Below, piece by piece: positions 1-11,912 of a stretch of DNA of 64,000 nucleotides. The notes beneath the pieces were generated by a model. That model ran no database searches. It saw only the letters and a list, made by a program, of their open reading frames with translations, and was not told the DNA's origin. This stretch comes from Monosporascus cannonballus. Its lineage: Eukaryota > Ascomycota > Sordariomycetes > Xylariales. A program made the position numbers and the translations under genes. The DNA lies in NCBI GenBank assembly GCA_004154925.1, contig QJNS01000275.1, positions 1 through 64,000 on the forward strand, read 5' to 3'. How positions within the stretch are numbered: the stretch's first letter is position 1; each line of letters opens with the position of its first letter.

Positions 1-408
1 TCCCTGGGCAAGCCTCAAGGCTTTCTCATTGAGTCTTTTACGCTGGCCGGTTCAGTTGTACAATGGATTATGCATCGTTTAACTAAGTTATTTCCCCCGA
101 GGACAGGAATGTCGATGGACTCCCGCTGGATACCTCCATGGAAGGCTTTCGGCATGTGGGCGACTCTGCAAGGTACGGATGCCCAAGTCGAGGCGTTAAG
201 TCTTATATGAGGTATATGCGGCACTGTCTCGTTACATAATGAGGACAGCCCGACAGACACGCTATACCGGAAGAAGGGGTAGCGCAAACCCCACACCATG
301 CGGGGACTGAGTTAGCGGTATCTAACTCCAGACCGTTCCTTAACTACACTACACGGCCGCTTGAGGGTCCCAGGTATATATGACTCCTGGCTTCGACTTG
401 CGATACCC
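1..408. other. Left-edge sequence without a supported gene
   Basis: Normal base composition. The plus strand is open in frame 1 from the window edge to a TGA at about 208-210 (69 codons), and the minus strand is open over 15-299. Neither reading frame resembles a family I recognise, and the two overlap, so at most one is real. A 3'-terminal coding piece entering from the left cannot be excluded. Confidence 0.3.
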
Positions 409-454
409 TCAACTTCCCTTCCTTGTCTTCTTCTCCCTCTTTTTACCCTTTTCT
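374..454 (+). promoter_or_regulatory. CT-rich tract and TATA-like word upstream of ISN1
   Basis: A TATATATG word near 374 is followed by a long pyrimidine tract (about 411-454) that ends about 60 bases before the ISN1 start codon at 513. CT-rich tracts just upstream of the start are typical of filamentous fungal promoters. The assignment rests on position and composition only. Confidence 0.4.
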
Positions 455-512
455 GAACTTTTCCGTACCTACGCCTGACTCGCGGAACTTACGGCTGAAT
501 CACCGATTTACA

Positions 513-2256
513 ATGACGTCGCGATACCGGGTGGAATGTGAGTTCAGCCAGGGGGTTGACGACGGAGGATCTGAATAGGTTCCGGGGGCTAAACTAAAAC
601 GTTGAACCGCTGAGACTGATCTTGAACCGCTTTGCTGCAGATGCACTCAAGACACACAGGAGGGATCAATTCATAGGTACCTAATCCTATATTCACTGTT
701 TACCTTCTTCAACTCCCTTCCCAAATGCCTTTTGATTTTCTTCCTTCACCGCTTATTCCATCCCTTCATTGCTTTATTATTGCCGTTGGCGTTCCTCTAG
801 TGGAGTCTGGACGGGTGGCCCCTGGCTGACGATGGCACGCGCGTGGTCACTTGACCTCTATTAAGGCTGAACTTCTAGTATACCGTGCAAGTCTAGAGCT
901 ATGCAGCCAAGAGCTAACCTGCCATAGAATGGATCAAGGGATTGCTCGCCGTTCCCTTTGTGCTGTATTCTCAGCCGACAGGGGTTTTCGACTCGACTGG
1001 CTACAACGTCGCCCAGACAGTTGAAGAAGCGCATCGACGCTATGCCGAGATCTTCAGAGACGTCGAGGCCATGCTTGACGACCACAGTGAGCCGCTCCAA
1101 CCCCACGAAGTGTAACGTGCCACACCGCTAACGTGCGCTTGCAGTTGCTCACCAAGCAGGGGGCAACAAGGTACCTTCGAAGCTCAGGCTGCTAGTGCCG
1201 AGTATAGGGAACTTCTTCACCAGGCTGCCGCTCGAGGCCGCCTTCAAGTTCCAGGACCGCAAGCGCTACATCTCGTCGCGGCGCTTCGTCGCGCCCTCGT
1301 TCAACGATGTGCGGCTCATCCTGAACACGGCCCAGCTCATGGCCGTCACCACGTACGGCCATCTCCGGCTCGCCACGTTCGACGGTGACGTGACGCTCTA
1401 CGACGACGGCGAGAGCCTGGAGCCGAGCAGCCCGGTGATCCCGCGCATGATCGACCTGATGCGGAAGAACGTCAAGATCGGCATCGTGACGGCCGCGGGG
1501 TACACGACGGCGGACCGGTACTACGCGCGGCTGCACGGCCTCCTGGACGCCGTCGCGAGCTCGACGGTGCTGACGCCGCAGCAGCGGCAGAACATCATCA
1601 TCATGGGCGGCGAGGCCAACTACCTGTTCGAGTTCAGCCCGACGTCGCCGCACCTGCTGGCGCCGGTGCCGCGGCACCGGTGGCTGACGCCCGAGATGTC
1701 CGGGTGGTCCGACGCGGCCATCGCGGCGCTGCTCGACGTGGCCGAGGCGTCGCTGCGCGACTGCGTCAAGACTATGAACCTGCCCGCCTCGGTCATGCGC
1801 AAGGACCGCGCCGTCGGCATCGTGCCCCACGACCCGCGCGTCCGCATCCCGCGCGAGTCGCTCGAGGAGACGGTGCTCGTCGTCCAGAAGACGCTCGAGG
1901 TCGCCGTGGGGAGGGGCGGCGGGCGCGGCTTCGACAACCGCGCCGTCCCCTTCTGCGCCTTCAACGGCGGCCGCGACGTCTTCGTCGACATCGGCGACAA
2001 GAGCTGGGGCGTCAGCGTCTGCCAGAAGTGGTTCGCGTCCGGCGGCGGCGGAGACGGGGGCGGTGGCGAGGGGAGAGATAGCGGCAGCTCCATCATCGGC
2101 GAGCACACCCTGCACGTCGGGGACCAGTTCCTGAGCGCCGGCAGCAACGACTTCAAGGCCCGCAGCGTCGGCACCACGGCCTGGATCGCGAGCCCCTCCG
2201 AGACGGTCGACCTGCTGGACGAGTTGGCCGACTTCATGGAGAAGAAGATCACTTGA
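513..2256 (+). CDS. ISN1: IMP-specific 5'-nucleotidase, four exons
   Basis: I read exons 513-537, 641-676, 928-1086 and 1145-2256. They total 1,332 nt, giving 443 residues plus stop. All three introns are GT-AG, with CTAAC branch-like words before the second and third acceptors. ISN1 hydrolyses IMP to inosine in purine salvage in the cytosol. The HAD-like nucleophile motif TFDGDVTLYDDG lies at about residues 151-162, and family-typical GIVTAAGY and MGGEANYLFEF follow. A long open stretch begins at a GTG at 1195, but the family needs an N-terminal region. The three short upstream exons supply it (MTSRYRVE, then YALKTHRRDQFIEWIKG, then the VEEAHRRYAEIF helix), so I prefer the ATG at 513. A Gly-rich insertion (about residues 370-385) is probably a surface loop. 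No lesions were seen. The family assignment is from memory of conserved ISN1 motifs and is strong. Confidence 0.93.
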
Positions 2257-3313
2257 TGTCTGTCTTGTCTGCCCGCCCGTTTAGGGTAGTGGCGCCGGGT
2301 GAGTTAGCGTGCGAGTGGTGCTCTTGCGGCTTAAGTGGTCGGACGGAAGTGGGGTGGCGGGTGGGCCTAGGCGTCTGGGACATTGACTTGAGGTTGTGGG
2401 CTTTTTTTGGCTTCAGGTGATATCAAGGTTCCAGATGTGAGGGGGCGTGGAGGATATACCGATCATCTTGTATAATGAGCCCCGGTGGGAGGACGCGGCT
2501 GTGCTTCGGCATATAAGTAGCCATGCAGAAGAAGCTCGGGGCTCGCCGCCTGTCCGCGTTCATTTGCAATGATGTTGCGAACCTAGTGACGTTTATACAG
2601 CTTGAAGTGCGCCTACGTGACTGCTAAGGGTGGCTATCGTGTCAGGAGTCATCCCTATGCCGAAGAGGCCAGAACAAGCCCCATCTTTCCCGCCTAGTCG
2701 TATTAACTTGTGCGTAGGGAGAAAACAGAAGTGGCTTTAGGAATGAGTGGTAGAGGTGATTGTAATAGAGTGGCAATATTGCACGGCCCAGTTGGCAGTA
2801 TAAAGACATATGTTATATGGTAGATGAAGAGAACCCCTCCCTCCCCCCCACCGAGTGGGTTTGATGGTAGCGTAGCAAGAGGCTTCGAGTTGCATCCGCG
2901 ATGCCTAGCTGAGGCGGAATGTAATCAAGCGATATAAGGTGATCCCAACCTGGTTCTAGGCACACGATGTTAATAAGCCGATTGATCAGCCTTAGTAACG
3001 TCTGAGGCAATAAGTCATTTCGAGTAAGAGGCTTAGCTATTGTTTGGCAGTAGACTTGTTCAGGTAATATATTTATAGATTGTGGCTTTCTTAAACCCAC
3101 TTGTCGAGTCCGGGTAGCCACCCTTAGCGGTCCCATCCCGATGTCCGAGAGCTCATCGACCCTCCCGGACTACGACGCCCCGTTAGATTCTACCCCGCCT
3201 AACTTTCATACGCTCTCCTGCCATATGCGATGCGCGATAATTTTATTTCCCGCGAGGCTCACCCACACGAGTCGCCCGTTCTATATACACAACTAATTCC
3301 CTAACCCGAGCCG
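2257..3313. other. Intergenic region between converging genes
   Basis: This is the 3' flank of ISN1 (+) and of the DUF6604 pseudogene (-). It contains a C-rich run near 2838-2850 and several AT-rich words, but no coding pattern on either strand. A minus-strand open frame at 2813-3136 has no recognisable protein character and I regard it as chance. Confidence 0.5.
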
Positions 3314-6300
3314 TTAAGCCTGCTGCTTCTGCTTCTGCCGTGTGGCCGGTGACGACTCCTTGGCCCCGTTCCCGTTCTCGTCCTCTTTGCAGTACCGCGC
3401 GGCGGCGTCGGGCATGTCATCGCGGTTGGCGCGCCCGAAGGCGGGGACGCCGGGGACGCCGTGCGCCGCGGCGAGCGAGGCGTGGCGGGGAGACATGCGC
3501 CCGTGCGTGCCGTCGTAGCCCGTGTAGAAGTCCATGACGGCGTACGTGGTGCCCGCCAGCAGGGCCTCGAGCTCGGCGGCCGTGGACGCGCGGTGGATCA
3601 CGAGCGGGATCGAGGACCACGATGGCGCGGGGCCGTTCGCGTTACCGTCGACGGCTCCTCCTTGAAGGCTCTTGTCGTCTCTGCGGTCCGGGGAGGAAGG
3701 AGGAGGCGCTGCTCCGAGCCGGAATCTGAACGCGCCGCTGCCACTGTTCTCCTCCTTAGACAGGAAGTTCCGGTACACCTTGGCGGCGACGGGCAGGCCC
3801 ATGTCGTGGCGGTTCGGGGTCGTCCGGGTCGTCGTCCCCCCCCTTCTTGCCCCTGCCGTCCCCGTCGCCGGGGTGGTACGTGTAGATGCCCATCTCCCGA
3901 ACGTTCCTGGACTCGTCGAGGGCCTCGTGGCACACGATGAGGAGCGCGCTGTCGTTGTTCGTGCTGCCCGGCTCGAAGCGGAGGTCATGCCCTCCGCCTC
4001 CAGCTCCACGTTCCATATCCGCCGGAACTCGTCGTTTAGTGCGAGGCACCGCCGGGTGATCCGAATGTAGTCGATCGACAGGGCATCCCAGGCCTCGCGA
4101 GACCGCCTCCTGCGCGTTCCCCACTAACTTATCTGGGGTCATCTGCCGCTTCCGGTACTGTATCGCCCTCGAGACCCGTGGGAGGTTCTTCGACTGCTGA
4201 TCCTGTTTCTCGCTTAGCAGTTCCTCAGTCCGCTGCTCGATCTGCCATAGGGCCCGATCACTCGTCACCGCCAAATCGAGCTGCGAGCGCAGCGGCTGGA
4301 TCGAGGCCGGTTCCCGGAGCTTGAACTTCTCGCCCTGGAAGAACCGCTTCTGGGTGAGATCCACTATGTACGTGAACCGCTTCACCGTGTCCTCGGCTTT
4401 TGTGGGGATCGCGTCGGCGAATAGAGCTCGCCTGCAGGGCTTGATGATGCGGTCCATGATCGGCCATGGCCGGTCGAGCATCTTGTGCTGCCGGAGCGCG
4501 TTGTAGATGTGCGCGGCGGCGAAGATGCCGAGGTGGTGGTTCGCCAGGGAAAGCCCGGCCTCCTGGTACTCCACCAGCAGCCTCAGCATCGCATTGCCCG
4601 AGTACGGGGGTTGTGGGTGAGCACGAAGTCGTTGGCGGGTACGGGCTGGGTGAGACCCACGTTGACCCGCTCGAAGGCCGCCTGCGCTTCCGTCGACCGC
4701 CGCTCGTCTTCGCCCCATCCGGCCCGCATCTCGGGGGACGAGTTTGCGTAACTGTACACCTTGGGGGTCTCCCACACCCTGCAGCATTAGGGTCTTCATC
4801 ACAGGAAACGTCGGGGCTTCGGACGCGGCTCAAAAAATCCCATATACCCATCAGCACCTGGTTTCCCGAAAACGGCCAGTTCAGACCCCCTGTCTTCAAG
4901 CCGCCCCTCGCATCTGGCTAAACTCGAACCCTCTTGACACGTGTTGACCCGCGTATGCCAGTTGTCTAGTAAATCGCTGCGAGGCATCGCACGTGTCGAG
5001 TATATCTAGGAGGATCTTAGAGATGACAACGGCTGTCACGCTCAACTTTCTTGATGTCCACACCGAACGGAGCATTCTCAAGAAGATGTCTTCCTAGGGC
5101 GGTTTTAGAATTTCCTTGTCGCCCAAGTCCCTGGCGCGCTTTCGAGCCTTGTCCGGCAGCATCAGATCTATAAACGGTTGGGATAGTATCTGGTCGTCAT
5201 GCTGGAGCTTCTTGTGCTCCGGCACGTCTGCCTTGTCCGGTTGAGCTATGTGGTTAGGGCTAAGCGGCATAATCGGAGGGGGGCCATTGCATGCTGAAGC
5301 CGTCTGACGCTACGTTGGCGATCATGACGAGTTTTAGAAGGGCGCGCGCGGCTAGTAGAAGACGAAACCATCGAACGGCGTCACGTCCTCTCCGGATACG
5401 AAGTCATCCGTTTTCGCCCTTTAGTGACGGGCTCAACCAGGATCATCATGCCCGCCAGGCCCTCGTAACCGTGGTCGCCTGGGTTGGTTGGAAGAAGGGT
5501 TCAGGATAGGTCTTGCTCAACCCTGTGGATCATGTATATTGGTGGCTCGAGTGGCAATGGTTGCCATGACGAGATTAGGCTTTCCCCAGTTACAGCCCTT
5601 CCATGTCTGTTTGATGTTGCCTTGAATACGATGCAAATCCTCAAAGAGCAGAAGACAGGAAAGGCAGTTTCAAATGCCTACTCGACCTCCGGCTCAAACA
5701 CGTCTGCCGCTTTGGGTCTGTGCTGTTATTGCCTATAGATCTTGGGCCTAGTGGTCAGAGCCACCTCAGTCGGTGTCAGATGAAACGAGTTCGTCGCCAT
5801 CTTCTATCTCGAGATTTCCAGCCGGATTTCTGGCAATTCGTGAGTCTTGGAATACACAACGTCACGCCGACGAGAGGAACTTACTCTAACTCGATAGACT
5901 ACTTTCCTTTGGGCGAAGGCCTCTTATTAGGGGCAGCTTGAGCAGCAGTTACAGGAGACTTCTTCTCCTGCTCGGTAGCATTTGCGGAGCTTCGCCAACG
6001 CGTCTTGAAGGACCTTCATAAAATATCGATGGCCCGCCTGAGGAAGGTCTGGATGGTGGACTGCAATCAAATTTTCGCCTTGAACGTAGAGACTGCATCG
6101 ACCTGAGCAAACAGCTCCTGCGTGGACGCGGCATACTTGACGGTGGTGAGGTTTTCAGCGGAGGGGAAGTCATAGGCAGACGCCGCAGGAGCCTGGGCCT
6201 GGGCCTGTTTTACCAGCTTCCTGGCCTTCTCTTGGAGCCTCTGGGAAGCCGCCGACGCCTGACTAGGAGAGCCGCCGGCACCTTATTGTGCGGAGCTTCT

Positions 6301-6465
6301 GAATACTGACTCGGCGCGGCAGCAGAGGGACCCTCTCCCGAGACCCCGTTCGCTTTGGGCTTGTAGCCGCAAGTCTCGGCAGCCGAACACAGCCATGCCA
6401 CGAAGGCGCCTATGCTACCCCTGTATCCTCTGTCTGTAGCTGCTGGACAGGAACTCCGGCAGCAT
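3314..6465 (-). pseudogene. DUF6604-family protein gene, broken by stops and frameshifts
   Basis: Pieces of one protein can be read across several frames. The start at 6465 gives MLPEFLSSSYRQRIQG, the usual opening of fungal DUF6604 proteins, followed in another frame by the AWLCSAAETCGYKPK helix. FEDLHRIQGNIKQTWKG (about 5,600) and KLSVTAVVISKILLDILD (about 5,040) belong to the same N-terminal domain. The C-terminal part contains PANDFVLTHNP, AGLSLANHHLGIFAAAHI and a stop at 3314. Lesions: in-frame TAG at 5094-5096 and 5352-5354; further stops around 5,320-5,350; and single-base shifts near 6,417, 4,610, 4,105, 3,987 and 3,815. An intron acceptor (CTAATGCTGCAG) may lie just before 4,780. The function of DUF6604 proteins is unknown; many are large and belong to expanded accessory families. 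The family is recognised from memory of these conserved strings. The 3' half is strongly GC-rich, unlike the 5' half. Confidence 0.7.
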
Positions 6466-7076
6466 ATATACCAGGTCAATCCCATGAGCGACTGTGACTT
6501 CGTACTACATGATATCCCGAACTTATTCCCCTCAGGCACACAAAGACTAGGTCAGACTTGAAGCGTTGAATTTCCCGCCCAACGGAGTTGGTGACGAGAA
6601 CTTGCATACTTTAAGGAGCACGAGCACGAGACCCAACTGCTGCCAGTTGTTGTGACTGATCTAAAGGTGGAATCATTATCCTTTTTGCTATATCATTGCT
6701 CCCGAGTTGACTTTCCGAAAAGTCGCATTTCATGTGGAATATAATATGAATTTAAACCCGAGCAAATTTCGTCCGAATGCATTCTACGGGAACCACATGC
6801 ATTTGAAATGCCTCGTAGGCCAAATAGTAATGGGGAAAAATGTAAGCCTAGCAAAAATACAGGGTATTACACCTATTTGATATATATGACATCCAGGCGC
6901 ATGAGTCTATGCTTTAAGCGGCTTAATAGTATCAAGCAATGCAATGACGGGTCTTTATGTATTTATCACGAAGGATGCCATGATTAATAACTAGCGTATG
7001 CACAAACTTAGAAACCCAGATTTCTCGCAACACTTGCTCCCCGAGTCCCATCCTATGAAGATAAAGCTGATGGCTC
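6466..7076. other. Intergenic, mildly AT-rich, nothing recognised
   Basis: This lies between two minus-strand decayed genes. Composition drops to AT-rich around 6,670-6,900. I see no open frame with protein character, tRNA or repeat here. It would include the promoter of the DUF6604 gene when that gene was intact. Confidence 0.4.
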
Positions 7077-7458
7077 TCAATACGGAGGCGGGATGGGAGC
7101 AAATGTCTTGAAAAGGCCAAAGTGAAGGCCACCGCCACCCATCGCCACGGCCACGATGACGGGGAGCCAGTGCCACACGAAGTCGACGCGGCCGGACTGG
7201 ATCCGGAAGACGCTTGCCCAGTCCGCCTCGGCAAGGATGCCAAAGGCCAACAAGCTAGAGACTGCCAGGCAGTCATTCTCTCACCAGTGCAGGTATCGAC
7301 AGGACCACCCGCTCATGCGGGAGGCCCAGATGGCTAAGCTTCATGCCCGCGTCTCAAACGCGATCCGGGTCGTATACCTCCTGAAGAAGGCCTTATTCGG
7401 CGCCGTTAAGGGCCAGGAACAAGATTCTCCGAGGGACGTGGGGTTAGACGAAGGAGCG
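7077..7458 (-). pseudogene. Decayed ORF, C-terminal piece of an unknown membrane-like protein
   Basis: One minus-strand frame reads as coherent protein down to a TGA at 7077-7079. It contains NKAFFRRYTTRIAFETRA, SLAIWASRMSGWSCRYLHW, ENDCLAVSSLLAFGILAEADW and a hydrophobic stretch (VWHWLPVIVAVAMGGGG), which suggests at least one membrane segment near the C-terminus. Two in-frame TGA codons separate these pieces, and both fit a CGA-to-TGA change. I do not recognise the family. No start was found, and coherence is lost above about 7,458. The plus-strand ORFs over 7,122-7,817 are probably shadows or chance, although the plus frame at 7,506-7,660 also has a plausible composition. Confidence 0.4.
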
Positions 7459-10006
7459 GTGGGTCAACGAAGCCAAGTGACCCGCCCACCTCGCGGCCGC
7501 TGCTGATGTATCCCGACGGCCGGCGCCTAGAATCCCTGGGGAGGGCCGTGACCGACGTCTTCTCCGTGAAGATCAGACACCCCCGGCCGAAGAAGTTCCC
7601 GGGGGCTAGAAAGGCCGAAGAGTCCCTGAAATCCGCCGTGGCTAATGAGCGGACAGCGGATGGAGGAGGGCAGGAGGCGGACCCGAGAGGATGCTGGCGA
7701 AGGCGTGCCGGTATCTCTCAGGAGGCGCGGCCCCTGGAGGCCTGGAGGAGGGAATCGTTTGTCTCCTTTTCTGGCTCTCCGTACTGGGTAGGTGTGAACG
7801 ACTTAAATGGCCCTTAAAAGGCCCAGCACGCATATGAGCACGCACGCACGCACGCGCCTGCTTGGTGCCGCCCCTTTTCGATCCCCGGAGCATTAGCCTA
7901 CCTCACCCACTTGTGGAGATCCCAGCATTTCTTCTTGCTGCTCTCTCCTCGTCACGCCAACGCGGCCAACACAGAAGAGGAATAATCAAGGGGGATGGAC
8001 TGCCGAGGGCTAATTCACAGTCTCACAGCTACCGACTGCCTATTAACACCACTTCATCGGCAGCAACACCAGCCGGATAGCTGGTGATGATAAGGATGCA
8101 TATATGTATGAAGTAAGTTCCGTCCTTTCCTAGTTCTCATTCTGTCGATGACTTCCAATTTACAGAAAAAAAAAAAAAAGTCAAAGAGCTGTGGAGGGAG
8201 GTGTTGGGCAGCTGGGTCTGGGCGCTTGGCGCCCCTATCTAGAACTCTCAGGCACTGTCGCATACGTATTGCGATGAATGCATCTTCTCTGCAAACGATG
8301 TACTTTATCATACACCCTTGTACTTCGTGCAACTTGCTAGATCTCTACGTAGACTCTTCTGCAGCCCCTAGAAATTCTTCAACCGACGTTGTCAGTTCCC
8401 CGGACTTCCTAGCACTTTCGCTGCAATTCGTGTGACCTCGCAGCAGAAGGGCTGTCTATGAGTTTCTCCTGCTAGGATTACCAACTAGCTGGTAATTACA
8501 TGCTTAGGTGGATATCGGTCTCCTCTTCCCTCAGAAGCATCAGTAATTGCGAGACGAGACAGTTGCACGTAACAACCTGATTACCGAAGGCTAACTACAC
8601 GAACACCCAGCCCACCATAAGAATATTGGCGGGATTTTCAACTACACAACGTTCATAGCATTTAACAGGTCGTCCCTGACGATGTTCACATTCTTTCTTC
8701 ACGAACTTATAGAGCAAGGGTCTGTGCATGGGAACATCAATAATGGCTGCCTAAGTGATATCTGTATTCATACCACACTATCTTGGCGCCGCGGTTCAGT
8801 CTCAGCTCCTGCTGCTCTCTTCTTTCTTAGTGGCCTACACCGAGAACATCATGAAGCTCAACAAACAACCCCAATCCACGTAGCCACGACGCCTAGCAGC
8901 GGCATCCACTGACTAAGCCCGTCATGTCCCAGAACGCAGCCCTTCCTCTCTTGGTACGAAGGGGAGTACGGTAGGATGCTTATTAGCAAGTGAGTCCTGG
9001 TATACAGACGGCTATCGTCTCTCGTCTTTTCCATACCCAAGGGGATCAGACCCCCACCAGCGCGAGCTGTATTTCTTTTGTGGCCATGCAGGTATATGCA
9101 TGTGCTTGAACCGATGAATGCCACACCGATGCCGGGATATAACGAGCAAGATTAAAACAGCGTAAAGTCGAGAGAGTAGCCTCCTGCGGTACAGCAGCGG
9201 GCGTGATCTCCTCGTCTAGAATGCGCCGATCCATATGCCAATTTTTGTCGTCTCGGAGGTTGTTGATTCCCAATTTCCCTACGTAAAACACAACTCCATG
9301 CCGAAATACGCTAATGACTTTCTATCGAGGGGGCAGGAAGGCAAAAATGTATCAAAAGACCAACTACAAAAGGGGTATTCAGTTGAAGTGCTATCTGCAA
9401 AGGGAATATTTGTCGCCGCCGCAAACCATGTCGTTTTTGGGTGTATCAATGCAAAAACAAAGCAAGGCTCCGCTTCATTATCTCTAAATCGAAAAGACGC
9501 TGGGGATGCGATAGTATTAACAATTGTAATTGAAAGGCGTCACGTGCCGCGAGCGAGCATGCTGTTTATGCGCCTCGTCTCGAAGCCTAAGGCAGATCGT
9601 CTTAGGGCCCAGTGCGCTTGTCTTATGTGCAGCGTCTGGGGGGTGTGTCCGAGTCTTTAGATTCAAAAGCATCTCGTGGATGTTTGGTTCGAAACGAATC
9701 CCATGGAATGGTTGGAGCAGGATCTGCGCTGAGTTCGGGCGCTTGCCAGATGGATGGCCCTGCTAGCGCGTGTCGCGGGGATTGCCGACGGGTTGCTGGG
9801 TGCCAGAGCCCAACATATTGGGGGGGCTCCTGTCGAGATACTTCTCGGCGAGAGGTCTCCTGTTGGGCGGCCCCCTCTTGGGTGGTGACTGACCGGGATC
9901 CCTCTTGTACGGATGCCTCCTGAGCCCTCGCCTCTGGTTGGGATACCCGCCCAGAAATTGTGAAATGGCAAACGACCAGTCTCTGTCGGGTGGGCTGCTG
10001 TGAGTT
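7459..10006. other. Gene-poor stretch, no supported gene
   Basis: Composition is normal. It contains a short CACG repeat near 7,840, a run of A at about 8,165-8,179, and several unrelated open frames of 60-140 codons on both strands. None of these shows a recognisable motif or a consistent exon structure. The stretch next to 10,007 is the 3' flank of the coiled-coil gene. Confidence 0.4.
8165..8179 (+). repeat. Poly-A run
   Basis: An uninterrupted run of about 15 A follows TTTACAG. It could be a retroposon tail or simply a homopolymer. I see no upstream SINE-like Pol III boxes that would support the first reading. Confidence 0.5.
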
Positions 10007-11912
10007 CTAGTTACCAGCTTCGCCGAAAGGTAGCCCGAAATTGGTCGTCTTCCGAACTGTAGCATCTAAAGTCAGCAATTACTCATATAGGACTCGACAA
10101 ATGTGAAGCGACTGGCAATGCATTTTGCGATTGAAAATCCATAATACCTTCCGACCAAGAATGCTTTTGAGACACAAACAATGGTAGGTGCTAGGCGACT
10201 TTTGGAAATTGCTTACTCCTCAATGTAACATCCGCCTCAATGTCATCGGCGTCTGCGGACCCTTCTTCGCCTTTATCCGCTTCGGCACCAACCCCAGCAT
10301 CGTCGGGAGCGTGCTGCGGGGGGCTCTGTGGCGCAGGTGAAGTTGGGGCGGTAGATCGAAGCACGGTTGGAGTAACATCATTTGACTTGATAGAGTCCTC
10401 TAATTTATCGAACACCTTTTGCAGGAATACTTCGTCGGAAGCAGGGCGATTTCGAAGTTGCAGTGGCCCTTTCATAGGCCTATCACCGTCGCTAGGATCC
10501 ATTTGACCGAGAGATGCATCGTCATCGCCCGTAACCCCGGGGACGGCAGCCGCACTGGCTTCTCCTTGGCCTTCCTGTGCATCGGTCAAACCAGGCTCGC
10601 TCTGCTCTCGCTTCGGAGACGAGGCACCGGAACTATTGGCGGTGTTTAGAGCCTGTGTAGACTGGGCTGTGTGAAGCCGGGACAATGAGATGGAGTGGTT
10701 CGGCGTGTGTCCCGCGTGCATCGTAAGTCTAAGATCTTCCGGTGCCTTGAGAACCTGTTTGGCTATCTCAGCCGATGTAGGCCGAGGTTTGACGTCGGGC
10801 GTGTCATTGTTGGATGCTGAGGGTGTCGGCTTCTCGGAGCCGGTAGGGGCGGGCGATGGCTTATCATCGGTAAATGTGGGCTTTTCAAGAGCGGGCTTCT
10901 TAACCCTGATACCTTCGAGACCAGGAATTACTTCAGAAATGTTAACCGAGGGGACAGGTTGCCGCTCAGTATCTGGCGAAGCTAATGTCGAAGATGCAGA
11001 CTGCATGCGCGGGTCCAATGGCACAAACGGCTTAGATTCGGGCATGGTGGCGCCCAGCTCTAACCCGGGAAAGGGTTGGCCCGTCAATGGGGACACGCCA
11101 TCCGTCGGGAGTTTGAACGCGACCAGCGCTGTGCGATCTCCGGGACTACCAGAACTGCCGCTTCCAGTGGCTGCCGGGGTTGCACCCGAACTACCCGAGG
11201 TGGTTCCGCCCTGTACAGTTAATCTGTGGTAATGGTCACGTTGATGGCGTAGAGCTTCGGCAGTCCTACGCAGAGCACCTGCCTCCACCAGCGCCGCGTC
11301 CCGTTCCGTTTCAGCTAACTCGGCTCTCCTCTTCCATTCAAGCAGTTCCTTTTCCAAGCGGGCCTTCTCTTCACCCCACATGACCCTCTCTTCATCCATG
11401 ATTTCCCGTTCTTCTTTGTAGACCTCCTCGGCCCGGGCTCGGTTCGCTTCTAGGTGCGCTCGCTCGGCTTCCCAGTTCTCCAGCAATCTCCGGTTCTGGA
11501 GGACAACACGCCTCAGCTGTTGAGCGAGTGATTGAACGCTGGCTTGTTCGGGGGAGGCCGATTGTGACGGGCTGCTGAGGGAGAAGACTGAAGGGGAGAC
11601 GCCGGCAGAAGCTGTCTGATGCTTTGCGGGGGACAGACTACGATGCTGTCGGTCACAATTATTGGGCAGACCTCGGTGTGGTGATAAATGACGTTGATTG
11701 GATGGTGATAATGACGATGAACACTCGAGCTGTGATATTTGATTTAACGAGTGCGGTAGAGATAATGGTGATATAACAGAGGATGAACCGCCATTGACGT
11801 GTAGGGTTGAAGTTGAGAAAGCCTGTGGTAGTTGACCTTCATTGTTTTGACCGTAATGCATTCCGCCCGTCGGCAGGAACGAGTCGGATGCGAGCCTCGG
11901 CATGGTGAGCAT
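10007..11912 (-). CDS. Conserved fungal coiled-coil protein, two exons
   Basis: Exon 1 is 11912-10217 and exon 2 is 10065-10007, giving 584 residues plus stop. The intron is GTAAGC...TTTAG with a TGCTGAC branch-like word. Residues 1-125 are Ser/Pro-rich and low in complexity. Residues about 128-232 form a long charged coiled coil (QQLRRVVLQNRRLLENWEAE and onward). Residues 233-560 are disordered and rich in Ser, Pro and Thr. The last exon encodes the tail RKTTNFGLPFGEAGN, a short conserved-looking motif that the unspliced frame lacks. It was this motif that led me to choose the splice. The coiled coil suggests oligomerisation or a scaffold role, but no enzymatic domain is visible and I cannot name the protein. 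No lesions were seen. The start ATG at 11912 is the first in frame; the ATG three codons later is a possible alternative. Confidence 0.8.

Noticed and set aside
1192..2115. 307-codon minus-strand frame, Ala/Arg/Asp-rich
   Set aside because: It is the antisense shadow of the GC-rich last exon of ISN1.
7122..7817. Plus-strand frames in the GC-rich stretch
   Set aside because: They lie opposite the more protein-like minus-strand relic, or lack motifs and a clear start.
9235..9660. 141-codon plus-strand open frame
   Set aside because: No motif, no promoter or intron context, and overlapping frames on the other strand are equally open.
9663..10065. Minus-strand frames next to the coiled-coil gene (Arg/Pro-rich)
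   Set aside because: They overlap the last exon and 3' flank of that gene, contain a stop in the middle, and resemble no known domain.
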